From contig NZ_BANX01000006.1 in NCBI RefSeq assembly GCF_000334455.1, positions 1 through 64,000 of the forward strand: a stretch of DNA of 64,000 nt, given 5' to 3'. A program made the position numbers and the translations under genes. The notes below the pieces were generated by a model. The model was not told the origin of the DNA. It made no database searches and worked only from the letters and a program-made list of their open reading frames with translations. The DNA is from Gordonia soli NBRC 108243. Its GTDB lineage: Bacteria > Actinomycetota > Actinomycetes > Mycobacteriales > Mycobacteriaceae. Each line of letters starts with the position of its first letter. The first letter of the stretch is position 1. Below, in pieces: positions 17,216 through 26,117 of the stretch.

Positions 17216-19741
17216 GTGGCTCTGTATCGCACCTATCGCCCGGCACGCTTCGCCGACGTCGTGGGTCAGGAGCACGTCACCGACCCGCTGAGTCGCGCAC
17301 TCGACTCCGGCCGGATCAACCACGCCTATCTGTTCTCCGGACCCCGCGGATGTGGCAAGACGTCGTCGGCCCGCATCTTGGCGCGCTCTCTCAACTGTGA
17401 GAAGGGCCCGACGTCGACGCCCTGCGGCACGTGCTCGTCGTGTGTCGCACTGGCGCCCGGCGGCCCCGGCAACCTCGACGTCATCGAGCTCGACGCGGCC
17501 AGCCACGGTGGCGTCGACGATACCCGTGAACTCCGTGACCGGGCGTTCTATGCGCCGTCGGAATCGCGCTATCGCGTCTTCATCGTCGACGAAGCCCACA
17601 TGGTCACGACGGCGGGTTTCAACGCGCTCCTCAAGATCGTCGAGGAGCCGCCGGAGCACCTCATCTTCGTGTTCGCGACGACCGAACCGGAGAAGGTCCT
17701 CCCGACCATCCGCTCCCGAACGCATCACTACCCGTTCCGGCTGCTGGCTCCTCCGGTCATGCGTGGACTGCTGGAGAAGATCTGCCAGCAGGAGGGGGTG
17801 ACCGTCGCCGCAGATGTGTTCCCGCTGGTCATCCGGGCCGGAGGCGGTTCGCCCCGTGACTCGCTGAGCATCCTCGACCAGTTGCTGGCCGGAGCCGACG
17901 CGGCCGGGGTCACCTACGACCGCGCACTCTCGTTGCTGGGTGTCACCGACATCGCCCTCATCGACGACGCCATCGACGCGCTGGCCGCAGGCGACGGCGG
18001 GACCCTGTTCGGCACCGTCGAGCGCGTGGTCGATGCGGGTCACGATCCGCGGCGATTCGCCATCGACCTGCTCGAGCGGTTGCGCGACCTGATCCTGCTG
18101 CAGGCCGTGCCCGAGGCCGCCGACCGCGGTCTCGTGGAGGCGCCCGGCGATCAGCTCGCGCGGATGCAGGCGCAGATCGAGGCGCTCGGTCTCGCGTCGC
18201 TGACCCGGTTCGCCGAGATCGTGCACGCCGCGCTCGGGGAGATGCGCGGGACGACGTCGCCGCGGCTCCTGCTCGAGGTCATGTGCGCGCGGATGCTCCT
18301 GCCTGCCGCCAGCTCTGACGATGCTGCGCTGTTGCAGAGGGTCGAGCGCCTCGAATCAGGTGCACCGAGCGTTGCCGGTGGTGGCGGCGCGTCCGCGCGA
18401 TCATCGACGACAGCGACGACGCCCGCCGAACCGGAGGCGGCGCCGAAGTTCGTCCGACCATCGCAGCGCAAGGCCGCTGAGGCGGCGCAGGCAGTTGCCG
18501 ATGCCGAGAAGGCCGCGCCCGCACCGGATGTGGCACGGGTCGAGAATCCCGCACCGACTCCGGAACTCGAAGTCGAGGCTCCCGAACCGTCGGAGGGTTC
18601 TGAACCGTCGGCGCCCGGCAGCGTGACTCCGGAGGCTCCCGCGGAGCCGGTCGATGTGCCGTGGGATGACGAGCCGTCGGCGACCGCGGCCGACGTGTCG
18701 CAGGCGCCGCCGGAGCCTACGCCCGCGCCGCCGGCAGTTGTCGATGCGGTTCCGGAACCGGTGACCGAGGCTGCGGTGGCAGATCGGGAACCAGAGCCTC
18801 TGCCGGTCGTCGAGCCGGAGGTGGCGGAACCGACCGGTGCGGTGGGTGATTCGCGCCCGGATTCGGAGTCGTCGATGGCGGCGCCCGAGGCGCCCGCTGT
18901 AGAGGCCACGTCTCGCGCTGTGCCGGACGAGATCCCGGCCGAACGTCGGCCGATGCCGATCCGCGGGGGTGGGACGCCCACTGCGCCCGAGCCGCCTGCG
19001 CGTCGGACTGCACGGCCGGCGTCGACGACGGCGGACGACATCCCACTGCCCGACGACATCCCACTGCCCGACGAGCCCGCCGACGACTATGAGGCGCCGC
19101 CGGAGGACCACACCCCGGCTCCGCGATCCGAGCCCGAACCGGTTCCGGAACCTGCCTCTGCAACAAGCGGTCTCGACGTCGACACCCTGCGCACGCGTTT
19201 CCAGGAGGTGCGTGCCGCGGTCCGCGAGCGGTCGAAGAGTCTGGAGCCGATGTTGTCGGCCGCCGTCGTGTTCGACCTGCAGGACAACACGGTGGTGTTG
19301 TCGCACCCGGTCGAGGTGCTCGTCGGGCGACTGTCGTCCGATCACGCGGTCACCATCGTGCGTGATGCTCTGCGCGACGTGTTCGGTACCGACCTCGACG
19401 TACGAACCATCCATGCTGCCCCAGGGGCGACGCCGCCTCCGTCGGCGACCGGCGGTGGACCGTCGCAGCCCGCGCAGCGCCGGCCGACCTTCTCGCGACC
19501 GAGCCGTGCGAACGGTCAGGGCAACCGGGAGAACTCCCCGGTCGGGTCGGGCTCAGACGTGCCGCCCGAGCCCGAGGAGCCTGCTCCGGAACCCCCACGA
19601 TCCGATGACGAGATCTCCGACGCCGAGCGCGACGAGATGATCGCCGATGCGCATTCCTCGCGGTCGGAGTCCCGGCTCGACCCGGACAAGCTCGCGATGG
19701 AGCTCCTGCAGAACGAGCTGGGAGCTCGTCCGCTCGAGTAG
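17216..19741 (+). CDS. dnaX: DNA polymerase III subunit gamma/tau
   Basis: An 841-residue clamp-loader subunit. Its AAA+ core has Walker A SGPRGCGKTSS (about 41-50), a zinc ribbon at C61/C70/C73/C76, Walker B IVDEAH (123-128) and the arginine-finger region PTIRSRTHHYPFR. Domain III ends near residue 365. A 250-residue Pro/Ala/Glu-rich linker (about 385-640) precedes the tau-specific domain (DTLRTRFQEVRAAVRERSKSL onward) that contacts the polymerase. It is longer than E. coli tau (643 residues) because of the linker. The start is GTG. I saw no slippery A-run that would make a short gamma form. Confidence 0.95.
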   Translation: MALYRTYRPARFADVVGQEHVTDPLSRALDSGRINHAYLFSGPRGCGKTSSARILARSLNCEKGPTSTPCGTCSSCVALAPGGPGNLDVIELDAASHGGVDDTRELRDRAFYAPSESRYRVFIVDEAHMVTTAGFNALLKIVEEPPEHLIFVFATTEPEKVLPTIRSRTHHYPFRLLAPPVMRGLLEKICQQEGVTVAADVFPLVIRAGGGSPRDSLSILDQLLAGADAAGVTYDRALSLLGVTDIALIDDAIDALAAGDGGTLFGTVERVVDAGHDPRRFAIDLLERLRDLILLQAVPEAADRGLVEAPGDQLARMQAQIEALGLASLTRFAEIVHAALGEMRGTTSPRLLLEVMCARMLLPAASSDDAALLQRVERLESGAPSVAGGGGASARSSTTATTPAEPEAAPKFVRPSQRKAAEAAQAVADAEKAAPAPDVARVENPAPTPELEVEAPEPSEGSEPSAPGSVTPEAPAEPVDVPWDDEPSATAADVSQAPPEPTPAPPAVVDAVPEPVTEAAVADREPEPLPVVEPEVAEPTGAVGDSRPDSESSMAAPEAPAVEATSRAVPDEIPAERRPMPIRGGGTPTAPEPPARRTARPASTTADDIPLPDDIPLPDEPADDYEAPPEDHTPAPRSEPEPVPEPASATSGLDVDTLRTRFQEVRAAVRERSKSLEPMLSAAVVFDLQDNTVVLSHPVEVLVGRLSSDHAVTIVRDALRDVFGTDLDVRTIHAAPGATPPPSATGGGPSQPAQRRPTFSRPSRANGQGNRENSPVGSGSDVPPEPEEPAPEPPRSDDEISDAERDEMIADAHSSRSESRLDPDKLAMELLQNELGARPLE

Positions 19742-20241
19742 ATGCTGGGATTCTGTCGGGTCGATGTCATGAGGGCGTCTCCGGCCGTCTGCGTGACCAC
19801 AATCTGCTGTCCACCGGTGTGTCGTGTGCAATATCCACGCGGCTCTGCGCTCAGCAGCAGTTTTTGGTCGGGGGCCCGCCCGACGGTCTGGTGGCAAGGA
19901 CTCCCGGCCGTCGGCGTGACCACAATCTGCTGTCCAGCGGTGTGTCGTGTGCAATATCCACGCGACTCCGCGCTGGGCGGCAGTTTTTGGTCAGGAACCC
20001 GCCTGGCGCCTGGTGGCAAGGACTCCCCGGCCACCAGCGTGACCACAATCTGCTGTCCACCGGTGAACCGTGTGCAATATCCACGTGACTCCGCGCTCAG
20101 CAGCAGTTTTTGGTCAAGAACGGGGCGCGAGGAACGGGGCGTCAGGAACGCGGCGCGAGAACCGGGCGCACAACCCGCCCCGACCCCGATCTCACGAGCA
20201 CGAGGACGAGCCCGAGGCGGGGAAGAACAACAGTTGGTGGA
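19742..20241. other. 500-bp intergenic region holding a tandem repeat array
   Basis: Between dnaX (plus) and the convergent methyltransferase gene lie three 77-bp repeats (19793-20115), described separately, plus 46-bp linkers. After 20116 comes a GC-rich stretch with short imperfect repeats of GGAACGGGGCG type. A plus-strand frame is open from 19742 to 20314, but only because the 123-bp period is divisible by three; it runs into the next gene antisense and has no ribosome-binding site I can see. Confidence 0.6.
19793..20115. repeat. Three tandem 77-bp inverted-repeat elements (123-bp period)
   Basis: Near-identical 77-bp units lie at 19793-19869, 19916-19992 and 20039-20115, exactly 123 bp apart. 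Two 46-bp linkers between them are also similar (CTGGTGGCAAGGACTCCC). Each unit starts GTGACCACAATCTGCTG and ends CAGCAGTTTTTGGTC (one has GGCAGTTTTTGGTC). The ends are inverted repeats, with 13 of 15 positions complementary after the leading GT. The interior carries GTGTGCAATATCCACG in all copies. It looks like a MITE- or REP-type structural repeat that was amplified in tandem. Confidence 0.8.
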
Positions 20242-21567
20242 TCAGGCGTCCCACCAGGGGCGGAGGGGGAGATCGCTCCCGCCCTTGGGGTCGAGCTTCG
20301 TCGCCAGAACGTGATGCAGCTGGATGATGTTGCGCTCGAATCCGATTCGGCAGCCGGCCATGTAGAGACCCCACAAGCGCGCGGTGCCCTCACCGACTTC
20401 GTCGACCGCCTCGTCCCAGTGCTCGACAAGATTCTTGTTCCAGTCGCGCAGCGTCAGCGCGTAGTGGTCGCGGAAGTTCTCCTCGTGCACGACCTCCATG
20501 CCGCCGATGTCCTGCAGCTTGGAGATGATCTTGCCCGACCCGGTCAGCTCACCGTCGGGGAACACGTAGCGGTCGATGAACGAGCCGGCCTTGTTCTTGC
20601 GCGCATTGTCCGGCCGGGTGATGCAGTGGTTCAACAACATTCCGCCGACACGCAGTTTCTCGCGAGCGAACGTGAAGTACGCGGGGTAGTTGTGCACACC
20701 GATGTGTTCGGTGAGACCGATCGAGGAGACAGCGTCGAAGTTCGACTCCCGGACGTCGCGGTAGTCGCTGTGCCGCACCTCGGCGAGGTCGCTGAGCCCC
20801 TCTTCGGCGATCGCCTTCTGTGCCCACTCGGCCTGTTCGGCCGACAACGTCGCACCGATCACGTGCACGCCGCGACGCGCCGCGTAACGGACCATTCCGC
20901 CCCAGCCGCAACCGATGTCGAGCAGACGATCACCCGGCTTGAGTCGCAGCTTGTCGTAGATCAGGCGGTACTTGTTCTCCTGCGCGGCCTCGAGCGTCGC
21001 CTCCAGCTCGGGGTACACCGCACACGTGTAGGTCATCGACGGTCCGAGCACCCACTCGTAGAAGGTGTTCGACACGTCGTAGTGGTAGTGGATGGCTTCG
21101 GCATCGCGAGTCTTGCTGTGCCGCAGTCCCTCGGCGAACCGACGCCAGCGCGGGACCGCCTCCTGGGGCGGCGGTGCGATGGGCTTGAAGTGCTCGAGCC
21201 CGAGCGACCGCGCGACGTGCGCCAAAGTGAGCGGCGACGGTCGATGGAACTCGAGGTCACCTGCGAGCGCACGGAGCGCTTCATAGGGATCGCCCGGATG
21301 TGCGCCGACCAATTCGAGGTCGCCGGCCACGTAGGCGCGGGCCAGGCCGAGGTCGCCGGGCGCGGTCACCAGATAGGTGGTGCCGCGAGGGGTCTTGAGG
21401 TTCAGGCCATACGGTGCATCGACGGGTCCGGCGGCACTGCCATCGTACGCCGTGATGCGGATCGACAGATTCCCGCCGACCAGGGCCTCGAAGATCTCGG
21501 CCAGGTTCAACTTGTGTGAACTCGCCTCGCCGATGCCGGGGGCCGAACTGTCCTTGAACGTTGTCAT
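20242..21567 (-). CDS. SAM-dependent cyclopropane-fatty-acid-synthase-family methyltransferase (Rv3720-like)
   Basis: A 441-residue enzyme that should transfer a methyl group from SAM to the double bond of a lipid acyl chain. It has an N-terminal accessory domain (20-140), the lipid-binding IHYHYDVSN (159-167), SAM motif LLDIGCGWGG (215-224), and the downstream SIGLTEHIG and CITRP segments of CFA synthases. Its ATG overlaps the stop of the FAD-oxidase gene (ATGA at 21567-21564), so the two are coupled. The pair corresponds to M. tuberculosis Rv3719-Rv3720. Related oxidase/methyltransferase pairs make methyl-branched acids such as tuberculostearate, which suggests methylation followed by reduction. 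Confidence 0.88.
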   Translation of the reverse strand: MTTFKDSSAPGIGEASSHKLNLAEIFEALVGGNLSIRITAYDGSAAGPVDAPYGLNLKTPRGTTYLVTAPGDLGLARAYVAGDLELVGAHPGDPYEALRALAGDLEFHRPSPLTLAHVARSLGLEHFKPIAPPPQEAVPRWRRFAEGLRHSKTRDAEAIHYHYDVSNTFYEWVLGPSMTYTCAVYPELEATLEAAQENKYRLIYDKLRLKPGDRLLDIGCGWGGMVRYAARRGVHVIGATLSAEQAEWAQKAIAEEGLSDLAEVRHSDYRDVRESNFDAVSSIGLTEHIGVHNYPAYFTFAREKLRVGGMLLNHCITRPDNARKNKAGSFIDRYVFPDGELTGSGKIISKLQDIGGMEVVHEENFRDHYALTLRDWNKNLVEHWDEAVDEVGEGTARLWGLYMAGCRIGFERNIIQLHHVLATKLDPKGGSDLPLRPWWDA

Positions 21568-22997
21568 TGACGCTTCACCGCCTTCGAATACAGGTCCAGC
21601 AGACGGCCCTTCGGGTCGTACCGCTTCTTGAGCAGCCGATAGGTCTCACCGCCGTACAGGTCGTCGAACTCCTCGGGCGTGTAGAACGACTCCGAGTAGA
21701 GGGATTTGTGTCCGTCGAGTTCGGCGACCCGCCGCTCGATGAGTTTGTTGGTGTGGCCCGGGTCTCCGGGGGTGACCGGCACCGCCGACCAGAAGCCGAC
21801 GTTCACGTAGGTGCGATGCGGCTCCAGCGGATACAGCGGCCACGGGCGTCGCGCACTCGAGATGGTCGAGGTGCCGTCGGTGGCTGCCGGCTCGCGGAGA
21901 CGCAACGGGCACAGCCAGATCGGCTCGATCGGCACGTTCTCGAGGAACCACTCGAGATAGGCCGTGGTGTTCTCGATCGGGACCTCGATGTCCTGGACGA
22001 CACGCTCGTTCGCCGGGAGGCCCTTGCGCTTGTTCAGGCGATCGGCGATGTCGTACCGATGGTCGTAACCGATCAGCTTCCAGTAGAAACTGCTGCGCAG
22101 CAGTCGCTTCGGCCACCACCGTCGGATGCGGGGGTTCTGTGCGCCGAATGCGCGCGAGCACCAGAACCAGTCGGTGTCCCATCGCCACAGATAGTCGTGG
22201 ATGGTGAGCCGATCGCGCTTGGGGCTCGACGCCGCATCGTGCTGGATCGACCGATAGAAGATGTCCATCCCGGTGTAGTCGCTGACCGGTCCGGTCTCGT
22301 CGGTCTGGCGGCCCAACGTCAGGTACGACTCGTTCGCGGTGAACACGACCCCGTCGAGGTAGTCGACCCGTTCGCCGTCGTAGGTGGCGTCCTCCGCGAT
22401 CCGTGCCATCGTCGACTGCAGCGTCGCGAGGTCGTCGAAACGGATGTGCCGCAACGCGACAAACGGTGGCACCGCCTCCAGGGCGATCTTCAAGCGGACC
22501 GAATAGCCGAGCGTCCCATACGAATTGGGGAAGCCGAAGAACAGGTCGGCATATTCGTTGGTCGGAGTCGCGGTGACGATCTCGCCGTCGCCGGTCAGGA
22601 TGTCGATCTCGAGAACCGCCTCGTGGGGCAGACCGGCTCGGAACGAGGTGCTCTCGATGCCGAGTCCGGTCACCGCACCACCGAGGGTGATCGTCTTCAA
22701 CTGCGGGACGACGGTCGGGGCCAGGCCGTAGGGAAGGGTCGCGGCGACCAGGTTCTCGTAAGTGCACATGCCGGCCACGTCGGCGGTCTTCGCCTCGGGG
22801 TCCACGGAGATGACGCGGCCCAGACCCGAGACGTCGAGTCCGGGGTGAGGGTTGGCTGCCCGCTTGCGGAACAGATTCGAGGTTTTCTTCGCCAAACGGA
22901 CAGTGGCATGTGGCGGGATGGCGCGGTAGCTGCTCAACAGCCGCTCGACACCCTGCTCGAATGCCCGCGTACCCATCTCCGACCCTGCGGAACTCAC
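21564..22997 (-). CDS. FAD-binding oxidoreductase (Rv3719-like)
   Basis: A 477-residue FAD-linked oxidase with a PCMH-type flavin domain: VDVSGLGRVISVDPEAKTADVAGMCTYENLV, TITLGGAVTGLGIESTSFRAGLPHEAVLEIDILTGDGEIVTATP and the pattern GTLGYSVRLKIAL. The family includes DHCR24-like reductases and the partner of UfaA1-type methyltransferases. It is the first gene of a two-gene minus-strand unit, coupled by ATGA to the methyltransferase at 20242. The inferred role is reduction of a methylene intermediate on membrane lipids. It diverges from the SRPBCC gene, sharing a 61-bp promoter region. Confidence 0.85.
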   Translation of the reverse strand: MSSAGSEMGTRAFEQGVERLLSSYRAIPPHATVRLAKKTSNLFRKRAANPHPGLDVSGLGRVISVDPEAKTADVAGMCTYENLVAATLPYGLAPTVVPQLKTITLGGAVTGLGIESTSFRAGLPHEAVLEIDILTGDGEIVTATPTNEYADLFFGFPNSYGTLGYSVRLKIALEAVPPFVALRHIRFDDLATLQSTMARIAEDATYDGERVDYLDGVVFTANESYLTLGRQTDETGPVSDYTGMDIFYRSIQHDAASSPKRDRLTIHDYLWRWDTDWFWCSRAFGAQNPRIRRWWPKRLLRSSFYWKLIGYDHRYDIADRLNKRKGLPANERVVQDIEVPIENTTAYLEWFLENVPIEPIWLCPLRLREPAATDGTSTISSARRPWPLYPLEPHRTYVNVGFWSAVPVTPGDPGHTNKLIERRVAELDGHKSLYSESFYTPEEFDDLYGGETYRLLKKRYDPKGRLLDLYSKAVKRQ

Positions 22998-23058
22998 TTG
23001 GCTAGCCTAGGTCCTGAGCAGGGCACCCGCCAATTGCGTTGTTGAAGGAGAGGCACCC

Positions 23059-23496
23059 GTGGGCCAGGTTTCCGCAACCCAGACGATCGAGATCGCCGCG
23101 ACACCCGATGCCGTGGTGGCCGCACTCGCCGACTACGAGCAGGTGCGCCCGGCGATCCTGCCGGAGCAGTACCGCGACTACCGCGTGGAGAGCGGCGGCA
23201 ACGGCGACGGCACGGTCGTGCACTGGATCCTGCAGGCGACGTCCAAGCGTCAGCGCGACATCCGGGCGACCGTCAGCGTGGTGCCCGACACCATCACCGA
23301 GAAGGACCAGAACTCCACCCTGGTGACCACGTACACGGTGGCGTCGGCCGGAGCGGGAAGCCGCGTCACCACCACCACGACCTGGGCCGGTGCCGGTGGC
23401 ATCGGCGGGTTCTTCGAACGGACCTTCGCGCCGAAGGGCCTCAACCGGATTCAGGCCGAGCTGCTCGGCAACCTCAAGAAGCGTCTCGAGAACTGA
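23059..23496 (+). CDS. SRPBCC (START-like) family protein, Rv3718c-like
   Basis: A 145-residue protein with the helix-grip lipid-binding pattern: ATQTIEIAATPDAVVAALADYEQVRPAILP at the start, GDGTVVHWILQAT strands and a long C-terminal helix (GLNRIQAELLGNLKKRLEN). Members bind hydrophobic ligands or help polyketide cyclisation; no catalytic residue is obvious. It starts at GTG 23059 with GGAGAG about 8 bases upstream. Placement next to the Rv3719/Rv3720 pair is conserved with M. tuberculosis, so a link to lipid modification is plausible. Ligand unknown. Confidence 0.82.
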   Translation: MGQVSATQTIEIAATPDAVVAALADYEQVRPAILPEQYRDYRVESGGNGDGTVVHWILQATSKRQRDIRATVSVVPDTITEKDQNSTLVTTYTVASAGAGSRVTTTTTWAGAGGIGGFFERTFAPKGLNRIQAELLGNLKKRLEN

Positions 23497-23561
23497 CCCG
23501 ACGGGCGCGCCGGCGCCGCGCTTCACCACTACCGATCCGGGACGGCATCGACGCCACGCGA

Positions 23562-24470
23562 GTGGTGCTCCGTGCCGGACCGGAGTCGACCATCGGCGAG
23601 TGCCTGCGTGCGACGGCGTCGCTTGCGGATCTGTCCGACCGCGACCTGCGTGACCGCGCCGACCGTGGCGAACTCGTCGATGCCGACGGGCGGCCGGTCC
23701 ACATCGACGACCCGGCCCGGCTGAACTCGTCGGTCTACCTGTATCGGGACGTGCCGGACGAGGTACCCATCCCGTTCGACCTGCCGATCCTGTACCGGGA
23801 CGACGACATCGTCGTGGTCGACAAGCCGCATTTCCTCGCCACGATGCCGCGGGGGCGACACGTCGCCGAGAGCGCTCTCGTGCGGCTCCGACGGTCGCTG
23901 GGCAGCACCACCGTCTCGCCCGCCCACCGACTCGACCGACTCACCGCCGGGGTGCTGCTGTGCACCCTGCGCCCGGAGGTCCGGTCCGCCTACCAGCAGC
24001 TCTTCGCCGACCGTCGGGTGCACAAGGAGTACCGGGCACTCGCGCCGGCGCCGACCGGACCCGACACCTCGACGATGACCGTGCGCAACCGGATCGTGAA
24101 GACCGCGGGTGACCTGCGTGCTCGGGTCGTCGACGGAGAGGTCAATGCGATCAGCGAGATCACCCCGCTCGACGCGACCGACGACGGAACCGAGTACCGC
24201 CTCACGCCACACACTGGTCGCACCCACCAGCTGCGGATGCACATGGCCGGGCTCGGGGTAGGCATCGTCGGTGACCCGCTCTATCCGGACATCAGACCCG
24301 ACCTGGCCGAGCGTCCCGATCACGGCGATTTCTCCGCCCCGCTCCGACTCGTCGCACACACCCTCGCCTTTGTCGACCCGCTGTCGGGCCAGGACCGTCG
24401 GTTCGTCAGCAGCCGGTCGGTCCGCGACGTCGTCGGCGCACCGGACGCTGCTGGTGGACGCAGCCGATAG
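23562..24470 (+). CDS. RluA-family RNA pseudouridine synthase
   Basis: This enzyme isomerises uridine in rRNA or tRNA. The catalytic motif HRLDRLTAGVLL contains the nucleophile Asp. IVVVDKPHFLATMPRGR and PHTGRTHQLRMHMAGLG are typical of the family. The given start is GTG 23562 (302 residues). The family-typical opening, read here as PLPIRDGIDATRV, lies upstream in the same open frame. The true start is therefore probably earlier, around the SRPBCC stop (for example CTG 23493), and the two genes may overlap or be coupled. Which RNA position is modified cannot be told. Confidence 0.85.
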   Translation: MVLRAGPESTIGECLRATASLADLSDRDLRDRADRGELVDADGRPVHIDDPARLNSSVYLYRDVPDEVPIPFDLPILYRDDDIVVVDKPHFLATMPRGRHVAESALVRLRRSLGSTTVSPAHRLDRLTAGVLLCTLRPEVRSAYQQLFADRRVHKEYRALAPAPTGPDTSTMTVRNRIVKTAGDLRARVVDGEVNAISEITPLDATDDGTEYRLTPHTGRTHQLRMHMAGLGVGIVGDPLYPDIRPDLAERPDHGDFSAPLRLVAHTLAFVDPLSGQDRRFVSSRSVRDVVGAPDAAGGRSR

Positions 24471-24524
24471 CCTGTGGGCCATGACCGCTACCCGACGGCC
24501 GACCCCCGACCGGCGGTGCCCGAC

Positions 24525-24851
24525 ATGATCCTGGCGTCCTATGAACGGCATCCCGACCTCGGATGCGAGGCGATCGTGTTCATCGACGACGAATCGTCGG
24601 CCTGCTTCCAGATCCAGCGCGACCTCGTGGGCGGACCGCGCGCGGACGAGTACTGCGTCACCACCGGCGCCAGCGCTCCCGTCTACGGGGGCATCACCCA
24701 GTGGCGTCGGCGGGACGGGGTGTTCGAGTTCGCGCTCACCCGGCGGGCCGCGCGACTCTTCGGCGACGAGGTGCTGTCCTTCGAGGTCACCCCGACCTCG
24801 GACGTCACCGTCGAGGAGATCGCCGAGCATGTCGATCGCCTGCTGCGATGA
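24525..24851 (+). CDS. Imm10-like small protein, unknown function
   Basis: A roughly 108-residue acidic protein with [17 protein letters not shown] followed by [39 protein letters not shown]. This beta-rich layout resembles immunity protein 10 family members, although no toxin gene is nearby, so an immunity role is not implied. The start ATG 24525 begins at [12 protein letters not shown] 24474, 51 bp upstream, is also in frame. It lies between the pseudouridine synthase and ybaB in the same direction. The family assignment is tentative. Confidence 0.55.
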   Translation: MILASYERHPDLGCEAIVFIDDESSACFQIQRDLVGGPRADEYCVTTGASAPVYGGITQWRRRDGVFEFALTRRAARLFGDEVLSFEVTPTSDVTVEEIAEHVDRLLR

Positions 24852-24873
24852 TGCGCCGACTACCCTGGTCATC

Positions 24874-25245
24874 GTGACCCAACCTTTCGATCCCAGTGCT
24901 CTCTTCGGTGGGGGCGGCGACGGCGAGAACCCGATGGCCGGGCTGCTCGCACAGGCGCAGCAGATGCAGGAGAAGCTGCTCAGCGCGCAGAACGAGATCG
25001 CGGCAGCCGAGGTGACCGGTACCGCGGGCAACGGCCTCGTGACGGTGACCGGCAACGGCACGGGCGAGGTCACCGCGGTCACCATCGATCCCAAGGTGGT
25101 CGACCCCGACGACATCGAGACGCTGCAGGACCTGGTCTTGGGCGCACTGTCGGATCTCTCGACCAAGCGGGAGGCGCTCGCGCAGGAGAAGATGGGACCG
25201 CTCGCCGGAGGTCTCGGCGGAGGACTGCCCGGACTGGGCGGCTAG
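24874..25245 (+). CDS. YbaB/EbfC nucleoid-associated protein
   Basis: A 123-residue DNA-binding protein of the YbaB/EbfC family, which coats and bends DNA as a dimer. The core [52 protein letters not shown] is diagnostic. Gly-rich ends ([11 protein letters not shown] and [12 protein letters not shown]) are usual in actinobacteria. GTG 24874 is the start matching the family length; a longer open frame upstream is not protein-like. It is followed by recR, the classic ybaB-recR pair, as in Rv3716c-Rv3715c. Confidence 0.93.
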   Translation: MTQPFDPSALFGGGGDGENPMAGLLAQAQQMQEKLLSAQNEIAAAEVTGTAGNGLVTVTGNGTGEVTAVTIDPKVVDPDDIETLQDLVLGALSDLSTKREALAQEKMGPLAGGLGGGLPGLGG

Positions 25246-25334
25246 CGACACCTGTCACCAGGCACCGACGACGGGTGTCAGGGTGACGACGATTGCGATG
25301 CCGGACACGACCGCACCACGAGGAACGACCGCCG

Positions 25335-25946
25335 ATGTACGAGGGACCGATCCAGGACCTGATCGACGAGCTGGCCAAACAGCCCGGTCTCGGTCCCAAG
25401 GGTGCGCAGCGCATCGCGTTCCACCTGCTCGGCGTCGAGAACGTCGAGATCGACCGGTTGATCGCGGCCCTCGGACGGGTGCGCGACGACGTCACCTTCT
25501 GCGCCGAGTGCGGCAACGTGTCGGCGAACCGTCTGTGTCGGATCTGCGCGGATGCGCGTCGCGACGCCACGATCATCTGCGTCGTCGAGGAACCCAAGGA
25601 TGTGCACGCCATCGAGCGCACCAAGGAGTTCAACGGGCGATATCACGTGCTCGGCGGGGCGCTCGATCCGCTGTCCGGGATCGGACCCGACCAGCTCCGA
25701 ATCCGCGAACTCCTCCGCAGACTCGCCAATCAGGCCGACGGTGTCGACGTCGTCGAGGTCATCGTCGCAACGGACCCGAACACCGAGGGCGAGGCCACGG
25801 CCACCTACCTGTTCCGGATGCTCAAGGACTTCCCCGGACTGTCGGTCACCAGACTCGCGTCGGGGCTCCCGATGGGCGGGGACCTCGAGTTCGCCGACGA
25901 ACTCACCTTGGGCCGGGCTCTCTCCGGACGGCGCATCCTGGCTTGA
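25335..25946 (+). CDS. recR: Recombination protein RecR
   Basis: A 203-residue protein of the RecFOR gap-repair pathway. It shows the helix-hairpin-helix [20 protein letters not shown] (about 13-32), a C4 zinc finger (C56, C59, C68, C71) and a Toprim domain beginning [18 protein letters not shown], with [19 protein letters not shown]. It loads RecA at gaps together with RecO and RecF. ATG 25335 is the start matching the family length. It lies 89 bp after ybaB. Confidence 0.95.
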   Translation: MYEGPIQDLIDELAKQPGLGPKGAQRIAFHLLGVENVEIDRLIAALGRVRDDVTFCAECGNVSANRLCRICADARRDATIICVVEEPKDVHAIERTKEFNGRYHVLGGALDPLSGIGPDQLRIRELLRRLANQADGVDVVEVIVATDPNTEGEATATYLFRMLKDFPGLSVTRLASGLPMGGDLEFADELTLGRALSGRRILA

Positions 25947-26004
25947 GCCGCGGAGTCCGACGGGTGTCGACCCACGCGGCGCATCACCGCATCGGTACCG
26001 ACGA

Positions 26005-26049
26005 CACGACCACGAGCAGCACGACCACGAGCAGCACGACCACGAGTGA
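26005..26049. repeat. 15-bp tandem repeat (3 copies) after recR
   Basis: CACGACCACGAGCAG is repeated three times without gaps (the third copy ends in TGA in place of CAG). Degenerate CACGAGCACGATCGACACGAC sequence follows. It lies in the gap between recR and the secreted peptidase gene. It may be a hypervariable locus between strains. Confidence 0.6.
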
Positions 26050-26117
26050 CACGAGCACGATCGACACGACATCGACGAGAAGTACGTCACGAAGAACGTA
26101 CGGCAGGGGGAACGGGC

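Noticed and set aside
19516..20046. Minus-strand frame with repeated YCTRHTGGQQIVVT segments
   Set aside because: The same repeats read on the other strand; the frame overlaps the end of dnaX and lacks any protein-like composition outside the repeat.
19793..20115. CRISPR array
   Set aside because: Three 77-bp repeats with 46-bp linkers that are themselves similar; CRISPR repeats are shorter, with unrelated spacers, and no cas genes are nearby.
19742..20314. A plus-strand open frame of 190 codons through the tandem repeats after dnaX
   Set aside because: It is open only because the 123-bp repeat is divisible by three, has no ribosome-binding site, and continues antisense into the methyltransferase gene.
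24525..24851. Immunity gene of a polymorphic toxin system
   Set aside because: The resemblance to Imm10 is only in fold pattern, and no toxin, secretion tag or second immunity gene is close.
26005..26117. Short protein gene in the repeated CACGAC stretch before the peptidase
   Set aside because: The only frame is Thr/Ser repeats from the 15-bp repeat, and a clear ribosome-binding site precedes ATG 26118 instead.
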